Positions 26,681-36,120 of a DNA stretch of 64,000 bases are shown here, piece after piece. The number at the start of each line of letters is the position of its first letter. The stretch's first letter is position 1. A program made the translations under genes and the position numbers. Origin of the DNA: Termitidicoccus mucosus (lineage in GTDB: Bacteria; Verrucomicrobiota; Verrucomicrobiia; Opitutales; Opitutaceae); assembly GCF_038725785.1 (NCBI RefSeq), contig NZ_CP109796.1, forward strand, positions 7,192,501 to 7,256,500, written 5' to 3'. Below the pieces are notes generated by a model. The model was not told the origin of the DNA. It searched no databases and worked only from the letters and a program-made list of their open reading frames with translations.

Positions 26681-26747
26681 GGTAGGGCGAGGCGTCCCCG
26701 CCGAGCCGTTGCTGCCCTGCGGCTCGGCGGGGACGCCTCGCCCTACC
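26681..26747. repeat. REP-type palindrome, copy C2
   Basis: GGTAGGGCGAGGCGTCCCCG at the left is mirrored by CGGGGACGCCTCGCCCTACC at the right, almost perfect over 26 bp per arm. It directly touches the right end of the insertion sequence and lies 3' of the leftward S55-type gene. Confidence 0.9.
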
Positions 26748-26776
26748 TCGATAAGTGCGAAAACGGTATTCAACTC

Positions 26777-28765
26777 TCACTCCGTGATCTGGAGCGATTG
26801 GCGGTAGTTGGATTGGAGGAGCCGGCCGGGCAGGATGTGTTTTTCCCAGAGAGGGACAAGGACGCTGCGTTTCTGGTAGCGGGCGTCGTCGGCGCGGCGG
26901 GCGATGCGTTCCATGCTGCCGGGGTAGTCGAGAGTGGGGCGGGTCTGGTCGATGAAGGCGCTGGCGCGCTCGACCACGGCAATGTAAAGACCGTCGTTGG
27001 CCCGCTGGTCGCTCATGAGGTCCAGATAGGCGTCGAAAGTGCGAATCTGGGCAAGGCGCGCCGTGACGGGGCGGCCGGCCTGGCGGTCGAGTTCGAAGCC
27101 GGGAAGAATGACGAGTTCGAGCCCGCGGCCGATCCAATCGGCGGGGATGTCGATGGGGATGGTTTCACGGACGGCGTCGCCTTGGAAATCGCGGAGCGTG
27201 AGCGTGACTTGCAGCGTGTCGCCGGCGGTCAGCCGGGTGCGGGAGAGTTGGACGATGTCGATATTGGCGGACGGGTTGCGTTCGAGCGGTTCGACCGTGA
27301 AGGAAAGTGACTCGGGAAAAACATCGGCGACGGGATTGCCGAGGGAGGCGGCGAGACGCTGGACAAGGCTGCCGATGCCGGCGGCGAAGCCCTGCGGGCC
27401 GGCGTAGAGGGTGTCGGTTTCGAGGCGGCGCTCCCCGGGGTAGGCAATGGTGGTTTTGATGCGGAAGCCTTCGGCGAGGCCGGTTTCGTTGGAGCCAAGC
27501 ACGGCCTGGGCGAGACCGGTGGACGCAAGCATGGGCGTGAGGCGATCGTGCCGGATGGTCGAAAAATGCAGGGTGCGCGCGGGAGTGCGGACCTCGATGG
27601 GAAGCATTGGCGGGATGGGGCCGATTTCGCCGTAGATGGCGGAGAGGCGGTCCTGGCGGATGGTGCCGATGACGGCGCCAGTGTTGGAGATTTTGACGGA
27701 GTTGAGATTGGACGGGAGGATGGTGATGATGTCGGCGAGAGCCATGGGCAATTCGACTGCGCCGAGGGAGAGCATGGGGTGCCCGAAGGCGAGGATGCGG
27801 TTGCCGTCAACGTGCGAGACGCTGCCGGTGCCGGCGAGCGTGATGTCTCCGGTGGCAAGGGCCACGGCAACCGCCGAGCCGGGGCGGAGGGTGGCGATTG
27901 TGGAATGCGGATTGCGGAATGCGGGCTGGGGCTCCGCCGCGCCGGTGGTGTCGCTGGCGGCGGCATCGGTGGAGATGTAGCCGCCGAGGGTGGTCAGGGA
28001 GAGCCCGAGGACTTGGTAATCGTCGCGGAAAAGCGAGGCGACTTGCGGGGCGACTCCGCCGAAGGCAAAGACGGGGAGGAGCGGGGCGAAGGGGGTGTCG
28101 ATGTCAGGAGCGCGGACATGGCAGGCTTCTCGCTCCGCTCGGAACTTGTCCGCGAGGTCGCGGGCAGGAATGCCCGCGCTCCTTTGGGGCGCATCCGCGC
28201 CGCTGTTTGCTTGGGATTGCCGGGCCACTCGCGGGTTCGGAGAGGGATTTTCTTCCAAGGGCAGGAAACCCGCGGAGCCTTGGCCGAGTTGGCTGACTTC
28301 GATGAGGTCGGCGGCGGGCGTGAAGCCGGCGTGGCGCACGGTTTCGAAACGCTGGACTTGGTAACTGAGCGCGCCGGCGAATTTGCCGTCGATATAGAGT
28401 GGGCTGCCGCTCATGCCGGCAACGGCGCCCATGTTTTGCACGCGCGGGTCGGTGAGGCGGCAGAGGATGAGCGATTTGCCGGGCCCGAGGGCGTTGCGGA
28501 TGACGCCGGTGACTTCGACGGAGAAGGGCTCCGGCGTCTCGCCTTGGAAAACCGTCCAGACTTCGCCAGCCTGGCCGGGTTTCAGGTCGTCGAGCGGAAG
28601 GATGGGCGCGTCGGCGGGCGGCTGGGCGGGGGCGATCCCGGCTGAGACCGCGAGGAACAGGCACAGGCGGGCGAGGCGTGGCAGGGCGAGGCGTCCCGCC
28701 GGGCCGTTGGCGTTTCGCGGCTCGGCGGGACGCCTCGCCCTGCCTGAAGAGGCAAGCTTGTTCAT
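26777..28765 (-). CDS. SpoIVB/S55-type peptidase-domain protein with three palindromic insertions
   Basis: From the ATG at 28765 the product is 662 residues. The S55 fold is shown by LKPGQAGEVWTVFQGETPEPF, VAGMSGSPLYIDGKFAGALS (catalytic Ser expected at 119 or 121) and GNRILAFGHPMLSLGAVELPMA. A C-terminal half with beta domains follows. S55 proteins such as SpoIVB are serine peptidases with a PDZ domain; here the PDZ part is not obvious, and the activity is inferred. The leader MNKLASS...RLARLCLFLAVSAGIAPAQ acts as a signal peptide but has a REP palindrome translated inside it (28680-28744). Family D (28107-28182) and a GCGGAATGCGG-type repeat (about 27895-27925) are also read through. The frame stays open despite all three. 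Confidence 0.75.
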   Translation of the reverse strand: MNKLASSGRARRPAEPRNANGPAGRLALPRLARLCLFLAVSAGIAPAQPPADAPILPLDDLKPGQAGEVWTVFQGETPEPFSVEVTGVIRNALGPGKSLILCRLTDPRVQNMGAVAGMSGSPLYIDGKFAGALSYQVQRFETVRHAGFTPAADLIEVSQLGQGSAGFLPLEENPSPNPRVARQSQANSGADAPQRSAGIPARDLADKFRAEREACHVRAPDIDTPFAPLLPVFAFGGVAPQVASLFRDDYQVLGLSLTTLGGYISTDAAASDTTGAAEPQPAFRNPHSTIATLRPGSAVAVALATGDITLAGTGSVSHVDGNRILAFGHPMLSLGAVELPMALADIITILPSNLNSVKISNTGAVIGTIRQDRLSAIYGEIGPIPPMLPIEVRTPARTLHFSTIRHDRLTPMLASTGLAQAVLGSNETGLAEGFRIKTTIAYPGERRLETDTLYAGPQGFAAGIGSLVQRLAASLGNPVADVFPESLSFTVEPLERNPSANIDIVQLSRTRLTAGDTLQVTLTLRDFQGDAVRETIPIDIPADWIGRGLELVILPGFELDRQAGRPVTARLAQIRTFDAYLDLMSDQRANDGLYIAVVERASAFIDQTRPTLDYPGSMERIARRADDARYQKRSVLVPLWEKHILPGRLLQSNYRQSLQITE
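27893..27926. repeat. Tandem GATTGCGGAATGCGG repeat inside S55 gene
   Basis: The top strand reads GCGATTGTGGAATGCGGATT then GCGGAATGCGGG, a direct repeat of a GGAATGCGGATTGC-like unit. On the coding strand it gives QPAFRNPHSTIATL between family-typical sequences, so it appears to be an in-frame insertion. Confidence 0.6.
28107..28182. repeat. In-frame coding palindrome, copy D4
   Basis: This 76-bp copy lies in the leftward S55-type gene. On the coding strand it begins AAAGGAGCGCGGGCATTCC and ends CCATGTCCGCGCTCC. It is translated as QRSAGIPARDLADKF...CHVRAP, in the same sense and frame as D1-D3. Confidence 0.85.
28680..28744. repeat. REP-type palindrome inside a signal-peptide-coding region, copy C3
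   Basis: GGCAGGGCGAGGCGTCCCGC and GCGGGACGCCTCGCCCTGCC form the arms. The leftward gene translates it as GRARRPAEPRNANGPAGRLA just before its hydrophobic leader. Confidence 0.85.
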
Positions 28766-28892
28766 AAATGGGTGCACCAGCGAAACACCGGCGCATTGAA
28801 AAACAGATGGAAGGCGGACGGGCATCGGCGTTTTTGGAAAAGGAGGACGACGGACAGGAGAACGATTGGGACGGGTTTTTCTTAACCGATAA

Positions 28893-30185
<1,293 letters not shown>

Positions 30186-30195
30186 GTTAATTGTG

Positions 30196-30290
30196 TTCAC
30201 CACAAAGACACGAAGGGCGCAAAGAAAGAGCGGGCACGAAAGGAGTCCGGCTGCTTTCTTCGAGTCCTTTGCGGCTTGTCAAGCCACTCG
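30196..30290. repeat. Degenerate CACAAAGACACGAAG palindrome upstream of hemL
   Basis: The left part, ACCACAAAGACACGAAGGGC, and a partial right part, CTTTGCGGCTTG, resemble the inner element at 1529-1598. The pairing is imperfect, so it is likely a decayed copy. Confidence 0.45.
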
Positions 30291-30341
30291 GCTGCGCCTC
30301 GTAGAGTGGTGAGTTCTTTTTCATCCATTCAAAATGCAGAT

Positions 30342-31184
30342 TCACTCAAACCCCAGCAGCGAGATGCCCCAGGCCCTGGCCTGGGCGATGACGGCGGGCT
30401 TGTCCACGATGATGACGCGGCCGGACTCAAGGGCGGCGGCGTGCAGGCCGGACTCGCGCATGACTTCAAGCGTGCGCTGGCCGAAGACGGGAACATCGAA
30501 GCGGTAATCTTGGTTGGCCTTCACGGTTTTCACGAAAAGCGTGCCGTCGGTTTTGAAGGTTCCGGCGCGGCGGAGCATTTCGTCGGTGCCCTCGAAGGCC
30601 TCGACCGCGAGAACGGTGCCTTTGCGCACGACGCAGCCCTGGCCGATGTCGAGGCGCGCGGATTCGCGGGCGATATGGACGCCGTGTTCGAGGTATTCGC
30701 GGTTGATGGGAAATTTTCCGCCGGTCATCACGCCGGAGGAGGCAAGGTGGTCGTCGAGAAAGGAGCGGGCGTCGAGCATGCGCACGCCCGCGTTCTCGAT
30801 CTCGGCGGCGATGGCGCCGAAAATGGTCTCGGCGTTGCGGCGCTTGAGGGAGAAGAGGATTTTTATCGCGCCGAGATCGGGATGGAGTCCGCCGAAGAGG
30901 CGGCGTGGCGTGATCTGCCCGGCCATGAACGCGTAGCCGGCGCCGAAATCGCGCAGGGCGCGAAGCGCCTTGCCGAGCTGTCCGACGAGGAGCCTGCGGC
31001 GTTCGTTTTCGGGGAAAGAGTCGAACAGGTCGGGGCGGGTCTCCTCCTCGAACGCGATCAGGCGCAGCGGCACGCCTGCGCGGCGGATCGCGTCGGCCAC
31101 GAGCATGGGATAGCGCCCCTGCCCGGCGATGAGGGCGACGGGCTTGCGCGGATCGAAATCTGGTGGAAGGAAGCGTGAGAGCAC
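30342..31184 (-). CDS. lpxI: UDP-2,3-diacylglucosamine diphosphatase LpxI
   Basis: The 280-residue protein matches LpxI, which hydrolyses UDP-2,3-diacylglucosamine to lipid X in lipid A synthesis where LpxH is absent. Recognised blocks are VALIAGQGRYPMLVADAIRR (about 16-35), VGQLGKALRALRDFGAGYAF, DLGAIKILFSLKRRNAE, and the C-terminal KANQDYRFDVPVFGQRTLEV with ALESGRVIIVDK. The family has no signal peptide and acts at the inner membrane face. Its presence supports an LPS-bearing outer membrane. It lies 110 bp downstream of leuS on the same strand, with a palindrome between them. Confidence 0.92.
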   Translation of the reverse strand: MLSRFLPPDFDPRKPVALIAGQGRYPMLVADAIRRAGVPLRLIAFEEETRPDLFDSFPENERRRLLVGQLGKALRALRDFGAGYAFMAGQITPRRLFGGLHPDLGAIKILFSLKRRNAETIFGAIAAEIENAGVRMLDARSFLDDHLASSGVMTGGKFPINREYLEHGVHIARESARLDIGQGCVVRKGTVLAVEAFEGTDEMLRRAGTFKTDGTLFVKTVKANQDYRFDVPVFGQRTLEVMRESGLHAAALESGRVIIVDKPAVIAQARAWGISLLGFE

Positions 31185-31196
31185 GATGAAGGGGAC

Positions 31197-31293
31197 GGCT
31201 TCGCCGCCAGTTTAGGTTGGAAGTTTAAATTTAAGTCCAAACCGTCGCAGCCGGATTCTTCAACTTCAACTTAAACTGGCGGCGAAGCCGCCT
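31197..31293. repeat. Palindrome between leuS and lpxI (CCGCCAGTTTA type)
   Basis: GGCTTCGCCGCCAGTTTA is mirrored by TAAACTGGCGGCGAAGCC at the far end, with AT-rich partial repeats inside (GTTGGAAGTTTAAATTTAAG and CAACTTCAACTT). A related piece, GGCCGCCGCCAGTTTAA, follows the FAD oxidoreductase at about 25632-25648. Confidence 0.75.
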
Positions 31294-31294
31294 T

Positions 31295-34026
31295 TCATCC
31301 GACAACCAGATTCAGGATGCGTCCCGGCACGTAGATGATTTTTTTGACTTCCTTGCCCGCGAGATGCGGGGCGGCCTCGGCGTTTTCCTTCACGGCGGCG
31401 AAGGCTGCCTCCTGTGTCGCGCCGACAGGGAGGATGAGTTCTCCGCGGCGCTTGCCGTTGACCTGGATGATCACTTTTTGCTCGGTGGAAACGAGCCGGG
31501 CCGGATCGTATTTCGGCCAGGGAGCGTCGATGACCGAGCCGGAGCCCCCGAGCCGAGCCCAGAGTTCCTCGGCGATGTGCGGGGCGAAGGGCGCGAGAAG
31601 CTGGATGAAGGCGCGCAGGGTCGCGCGGTTCACCGTCGTGGCTTTCTGGAGCGCGTTGGCGAAAATCATCATCTGCGAGATCGCGGTGTTGAAGCGCAGG
31701 CCGTCGATGTCGTCGGTGACTTTTTTGACGGTCTCGTGGAAAAGTTTCGTCAGCTCGGCGGAATCGGCGGCGGTGTCGGAGATTTTCGGATTCAGGCCGC
31801 CCTCGCGGTCGATGGTTTCGCGCCAGACTTTTTGGAGGAAACGGTGCACGCCTTCGATGCCCTGCGGGTTCCAGGGCTTCATGGCTTCGAGCGGCCCGAG
31901 GAACATGAGGTAGAGGCGGAGCGTGTCGGCCCCGTGCGAGCGGATGATGTCGTCGGGATTGACGGTGTTGCCTCGGGACTTGGACATTTTTTCACCGTCC
32001 TCGCCGAGGATGAGCCCTTGGTGGAAGAGTTTTTTGAAGGGTTCGTGCTGCGGGACAAAGCCGGCGTCGAAGAGGACTTTGTGCCAGAAGCGGGCGTAGA
32101 GGAGATGGAGCACGGCATGCTCGGCGCCGCCGATGTAGAGGTCGGGCACGCCCCAGTGGCGGAGCGCCTCGGGGCTGGCGAAGGCGGTGTCGTTGCGCGG
32201 GTCGAGGAAGCGCAGGTAATACCAGCAGGAGCCGGCCCATTGCGGCATGGTGTTGGTCTCGCGGCGGGCGCGCAGCCAGAGGGCGGGGCGATTTTCGATT
32301 CTCGATTCTCGATTGGGCGCTGCCGCGCCGGAACGGAGTTGGGCGCGGATTCCGGAGCGGCGGCTCCGCCAATCGAAAATCGAGAATCGAGAATCGAAAA
32401 TCCATCGGCGGGTTTCGGCTGCGAGGCGGGGACGGCCTCGCCGGTGGCGGCGTTGAACCAGATTTCGAGCCAGTCGGTGACATTGGCGAGCGGGCTCTCG
32501 CCGGTGCCGCTGGGAAGATAACTCTCGACCTCGGGAAGCGTGAGCGGGAGCGCGGCCTCGGGGAGCGGGAGCGCGAACCAGGTCAGGCTGGTGGCGCTGT
32601 CGGTGTAGGTGACGGGCTCGGCGGGGAATCCGGCGCGGAGCGCGGGCGAGGCGGCGGCGAGGGCGGCGCGGTAGTCGGTTTCGTTGACCCAGACGATGGG
32701 GAAGGGCTCGCCCCAATAGCGCTGGCGGGAGAAGAGCCAGTCGCGGAGCTTGTAGTTGACGGTGGCGCGGCCGAGGTTTTTGGCGGCGAGGTCGGCGGTG
32801 ATGCGTTTTTTCGCCTCGGCGACGGGCAGGCCGTCGTAGGAGCCGGAGTTGATCATGACGCCCTCGGCTTCGAAGGCGGCCTTGGCGAGATCGACCGCGG
32901 CGCCCTCGGGGGCGTTGACGACGGGAATGACGGGCAGGTCAAACTGGCGGGCAAATTCCCAGTCGCGCTGGTCGTGCGCGGGGACGGCCATGATCGCGCC
33001 GGTGCCGTAGCCCATGAGCACGTAGTCGGCGATCCACACGGGGAGACGCGCGCCGTTGACGGGATTGATGGCGAACGAGCCGGAGAAAACGCCGGTTTTT
33101 CCCTTGGCGAGGTCGGTGCGTTCGAGGTCGCTTTTCGCGGCGGCGCGTTTGCGGTAGTCCTCGACGGCGTCGCGTTGCGCGGGCGTGGTGAGTTTCCCGA
33201 CCAGCGGATGCTCGGGCGCGATGACCATGTAGGTCGCGCCGAAGAGGGTGTCGGGGCGCGTGGTGAAGACTTTTATGACGGACGCATCGGCGGAAACGGC
33301 TTTGTCCTCCAGCGCGAAGGCCACCTCGGCGCCTTCGCTGCGGCCGATCCAGGCCTCCTGCATGCGCTTGGTCGAGTCGGGCCAGTCGACGTCCTTCAGG
33401 TCGGCCAGCAGGCGCTCGGCATAGGCGGTGATGCGGAGCACCCATTGGCGGAGGTTGCGGCGCTCGACGGGATAGCCGCCGACCTCGGACTTGCCGTCCA
33501 CGATTTCCTCGTTGGCGAGCACGGTGCGCAGTTCGGGGCACCACCACACGGGGCGCTCGTCCACGTAGGCGAGGCCGCGGCGGAAGAGCTGGAGAAAGAT
33601 CCACTGCGTCCAGCGGAAGTAGCGCGGGTCGGTGGTGTCCACTTGGCGCTCCCAGTCGTAGGAGAAGCCGAGGGCCTTGAGCTGGCGGCGGAAGTTGGTG
33701 ATGTTGTTCTGCGTGTTGGAGGCGGGGTGCGTGCCGGTTTTCACGGCGTGCTGCTCGGCGGGCAGGCCAAACGCGTCCCAGCCGATGGGGTGGAGGACAT
33801 TGGCGCCCTGCGCGCGCTTGGCGCGGGCGACGATGTCGGTGGCAGTGTAGCCCTCGGGATGCCCGATGTGCAGGCCCGCGCCGGAGGGGTAGGGGAACAT
33901 GTCGAGCACGTAGTATTTGGGCTTCGACGTGTCGGCGGTGGCGCGAAACGTGTGTTGTGCGTCCCAAACGGATTGCCAATGCGGTTCGATTTGGGAAAAG
34001 TCGTAGTCTTTGCTTTGCGTAGCCAT
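31295..34026 (-). CDS. leuS: Leucyl-tRNA synthetase, reading frame interrupted by a 113-bp palindrome
   Basis: LeuRS charges tRNA-Leu. The N-terminal frame from the ATG at 34026 has [20 protein letters not shown] (HIGH at 53-56), the editing domain, and [20 protein letters not shown]. The C-terminal part, with [32 protein letters not shown] and the anticodon-binding region to NLVVG, is in another frame. The switch coincides with the palindromic element 32290-32402. Deleting exactly those 113 bp joins ...QPKPADG to [12 protein letters not shown]... without any extra codon and gives 873 codons including stop, a normal LeuRS. As written, a simple reading would end in a wrong frame at 31879. Options are recoding, a split enzyme, a second leuS elsewhere, population heterogeneity or assembly error. 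All other landmarks look intact. Confidence 0.85.
32290..32402. repeat. 113-bp palindromic element inserted in leuS
   Basis: The arms are GATTTTCGATTCTCGATTCT at 32290 and, reversed, the AATCGAGAATCGAAAATC ending at 32402. An inner GC-rich part contains a GGCGCTGCCGCGCC-like stem. The length is 2 modulo 3, so it shifts the frame of the host gene. The arm sequence, reading ILDSRFSI or RESRIENR in protein, looks like a repeat unit rather than LeuRS sequence. No target duplication is evident. Confidence 0.88.
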
Positions 34027-34190
34027 CGGAAAAAACGCCCACTGTGAACGAATCCCCTTCACCGTCAACGTCGCGCATTTACCCGCGCGGCGGAGCCCAT
34101 CGGATGAGAAAAACGCATCCGGCCGCGATTCCTGCCGCGGTCGCCGCGCTTTTCGCGTCTGCGCGCCATGCCCGCTCTTCGTATCGAACC

Positions 34191-35672
34191 ATGACCACAA
34201 CAACGCACCGAATTTCACTTGACAGAAGCAGCCCCGGCCGCCGCCGCGGCCTCCGGCTGGCCGGCGCATGCGCGGCATTTTTGTCCTTTCTCCATCTCTT
34301 CGCCGCGGCGCAATCTCCCTCACCTTCCGCCGAGTCCCCGCTGGCCGTGCTTTGGCGCGAGCGCGTGCGCTGCGTCGTCGCGGTGGAGTTCCAGACCGAG
34401 ACCGAGATAGACCGCCGCTCGACCATCGTTTCCGGCCTCGTGCTCGACGCCGACGGCGTCATCGCCATTCCGGGCGAAGCCGCCAGCAACCTCACGCCGC
34501 CCTCGCGCCTCGTCGATTTCCGCGTTTACCGCCCCGGGCAAAAAACCAGCGGGTATTCGCCCGCCGAATACATCGGCCCCGATGGGCTCACCGGCTGGCG
34601 CTACATCCGCGTCGCGCCCGGCGCGCTGCGCGACGCGCTTGTCCCCGTGACCGTGTTCGTGAAGCCCGGCGCGCCCGAGCCCGGCATCGGCGCGACTGTC
34701 TGGGGCATCGGCCTGCGCAACAAGGACGAGGATTTCGCTCCGTATTTCCTCGAAAGCAAGGTGTCCTCGCTCATGACGCTGCCGCGGCGTTCGCTTCTCG
34801 CGCTCGACGAGATCGCCGGTCCCAACCTGCCCGTGTTCACGGCGGACGGCGCGCTCGCCGGGGTGGGGCAGGGCGGTTTCGGCGAGAGTTTTCTCATGTA
34901 TTCGCGAGCCGAGCGCGGCCAGTCCGTTTTTCTGGTCAACACCGACGAGACCCCCGTCGCCCGCCTCGCCTCGGAAATCCTTCCGTGGATAAGCCGGGTG
35001 CCGCAAAACGTCTTCGGGCGCCCCAGCGCATGGCTCGGCCTCTCTGCCGTCGAGCCCGTCGATTCCGAGCTCGCCGCCTTGCTCAAGCTCGACGACCAGT
35101 CCGCGCTCGTCGTCAGCGGGGTGCTGGAAGGCAGCCCCGCCGAGAAGGGCGGCGTGCAGGCGCGCGACATCATCGTGGGCATCGACGGCGCACCGCTTCC
35201 GCGCCTGAAACCCGACCGCGTCGTGCCCGCCTGGATGGAACTGCAACTCGCCCGCCGCGCTCCCGGGGACGTGATGCGCCTCTCCGTCCTGCGCAACAGC
35301 GGCGAACGCGTCGAGCTGCCCGTGACGCTCGGCGACGAGCCGCGCAACACCGCCGAGGCGGAGCGGAAGTATTTCGACGCGCCCGGTTTCGCCGTGCGCG
35401 AGTTTGTTTACTCCGACGCCGTGGCGCGCCGGGTGAAACAATCCGAGTCCGCCGGCGTGGTGGCGAGTTTCGTGAAGCACGACAGCCCCGCCTCCATCGC
35501 CGGCCTGCGCATGGAGGATTGGATCAGGCAGATCGACGGCGCCGCCATCGCGACCTATGCCGACGCAATCCGGAAACTGGACGAAATCGCCGCCGACACG
35601 GCCCGCACCGAGTTTGTCCTCCAAACCAGCCGCAACGGCGAAACCGCCGTTCTTCGCGTGAAATTGAAGTGA
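34191..35672 (+). CDS. Secreted trypsin-like/two-PDZ protein, probably inactive protease
   Basis: From the ATG at 34191 the 493-residue product has a leader with a hydrophobic segment ([20 protein letters not shown]). Next comes a region resembling the DegP-type trypsin fold ([47 protein letters not shown]), then two PDZ domains (about 285-380, [20 protein letters not shown]; and 400-490, [20 protein letters not shown]). The expected His (in TNNHVV) and Ser (in GNSGGP) of DegP are replaced by IPGEA and GPNLPVF. It is therefore probably a non-catalytic periplasmic binding or chaperone-like protein. The gene is divergent from leuS across 164 bp. Confidence 0.72.
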   Translation: MTTTTHRISLDRSSPGRRRGLRLAGACAAFLSFLHLFAAAQSPSPSAESPLAVLWRERVRCVVAVEFQTETEIDRRSTIVSGLVLDADGVIAIPGEAASNLTPPSRLVDFRVYRPGQKTSGYSPAEYIGPDGLTGWRYIRVAPGALRDALVPVTVFVKPGAPEPGIGATVWGIGLRNKDEDFAPYFLESKVSSLMTLPRRSLLALDEIAGPNLPVFTADGALAGVGQGGFGESFLMYSRAERGQSVFLVNTDETPVARLASEILPWISRVPQNVFGRPSAWLGLSAVEPVDSELAALLKLDDQSALVVSGVLEGSPAEKGGVQARDIIVGIDGAPLPRLKPDRVVPAWMELQLARRAPGDVMRLSVLRNSGERVELPVTLGDEPRNTAEAERKYFDAPGFAVREFVYSDAVARRVKQSESAGVVASFVKHDSPASIAGLRMEDWIRQIDGAAIATYADAIRKLDEIAADTARTEFVLQTSRNGETAVLRVKLK

Positions 35673-35739
35673 GGCTGCTTACATTACCAAAGAGGTTTTG
35701 GTGGGGGGCCGAGCTCTCGCGAGGCGGGCAGGGACGCCA

Positions 35740-35766
35740 AAGCCGGGATTTTCATCCCGGCTTTGA
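35740..35766. repeat. Strong hairpin between convergent genes
   Basis: AAAGCCGGGAT and ATCCCGGCTTT enclose a 4-base loop between the ends of the rightward PDZ gene and the leftward ACP gene. No clear T-run follows in either direction, so it may be a bidirectional transcript-end hairpin or a repeat. Confidence 0.5.
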
Positions 35767-35835
35767 GCGTTCCCAGCGGCGGCTGGACTGGCGTGCGCGG
35801 AACCGAGGCAAGGCCAGCCCGCCACGGCGCCGGCG

Positions 35836-36093
35836 TCATTTCCCCAGCGCGGTGAATTTCGGCGTGAGGTATTCGGCGCAACTGTCGAGCGAGGCGAGTT
35901 GCATGTAATCGCTCTCGGGCACCTCGATGCCGTGGCGTTTGCGCAGCTCCATCACGATGTCGAGAAAGTCCATCGAGTCGAGTTGCAACTGGTCGCGCAG
36001 GCGCACGTCGTGCTTCAGATTGCCGAGGTCTTCGTCAGGGGCGATGTCCGCGATGATTTCGATCACGGCTTGTTTGCATTCGTCTTTGGTCAT
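35836..36093 (-). CDS. Acyl carrier protein
   Basis: The 85-residue acidic protein has a single ACP domain. The phosphopantetheine attachment Ser40 lies in LQLDSMDFLDIVMEL (DSM in place of the commoner DSL). It begins 27 bp after the stop of the ketoacyl synthase gene and reads in the same direction, so the two are almost certainly co-transcribed. Spacing and the absence of fabD, fabG or plsX suggest that this is a dedicated carrier for the neighbouring synthase, not the main AcpP; that is inference. Confidence 0.9.
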   Translation of the reverse strand: MTKDECKQAVIEIIADIAPDEDLGNLKHDVRLRDQLQLDSMDFLDIVMELRKRHGIEVPESDYMQLASLDSCAEYLTPKFTALGK

Positions 36094-36120
36094 GTTGGAA
36101 AAATAGGAGGGTTTGGCGGC

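Noticed and set aside
31295-32716. Separate gene for the C-terminal half of LeuRS
   Set aside because: No good start precedes the catalytic region in that frame except MPQWAG, inside the conserved block, and removing the palindrome gives one continuous enzyme; it is kept only as a possible split-enzyme explanation.
35740-35766. Classical intrinsic terminator between the PDZ and ACP genes
   Set aside because: The stem is strong but no T-run follows on either strand, so it is reported only as a hairpin.
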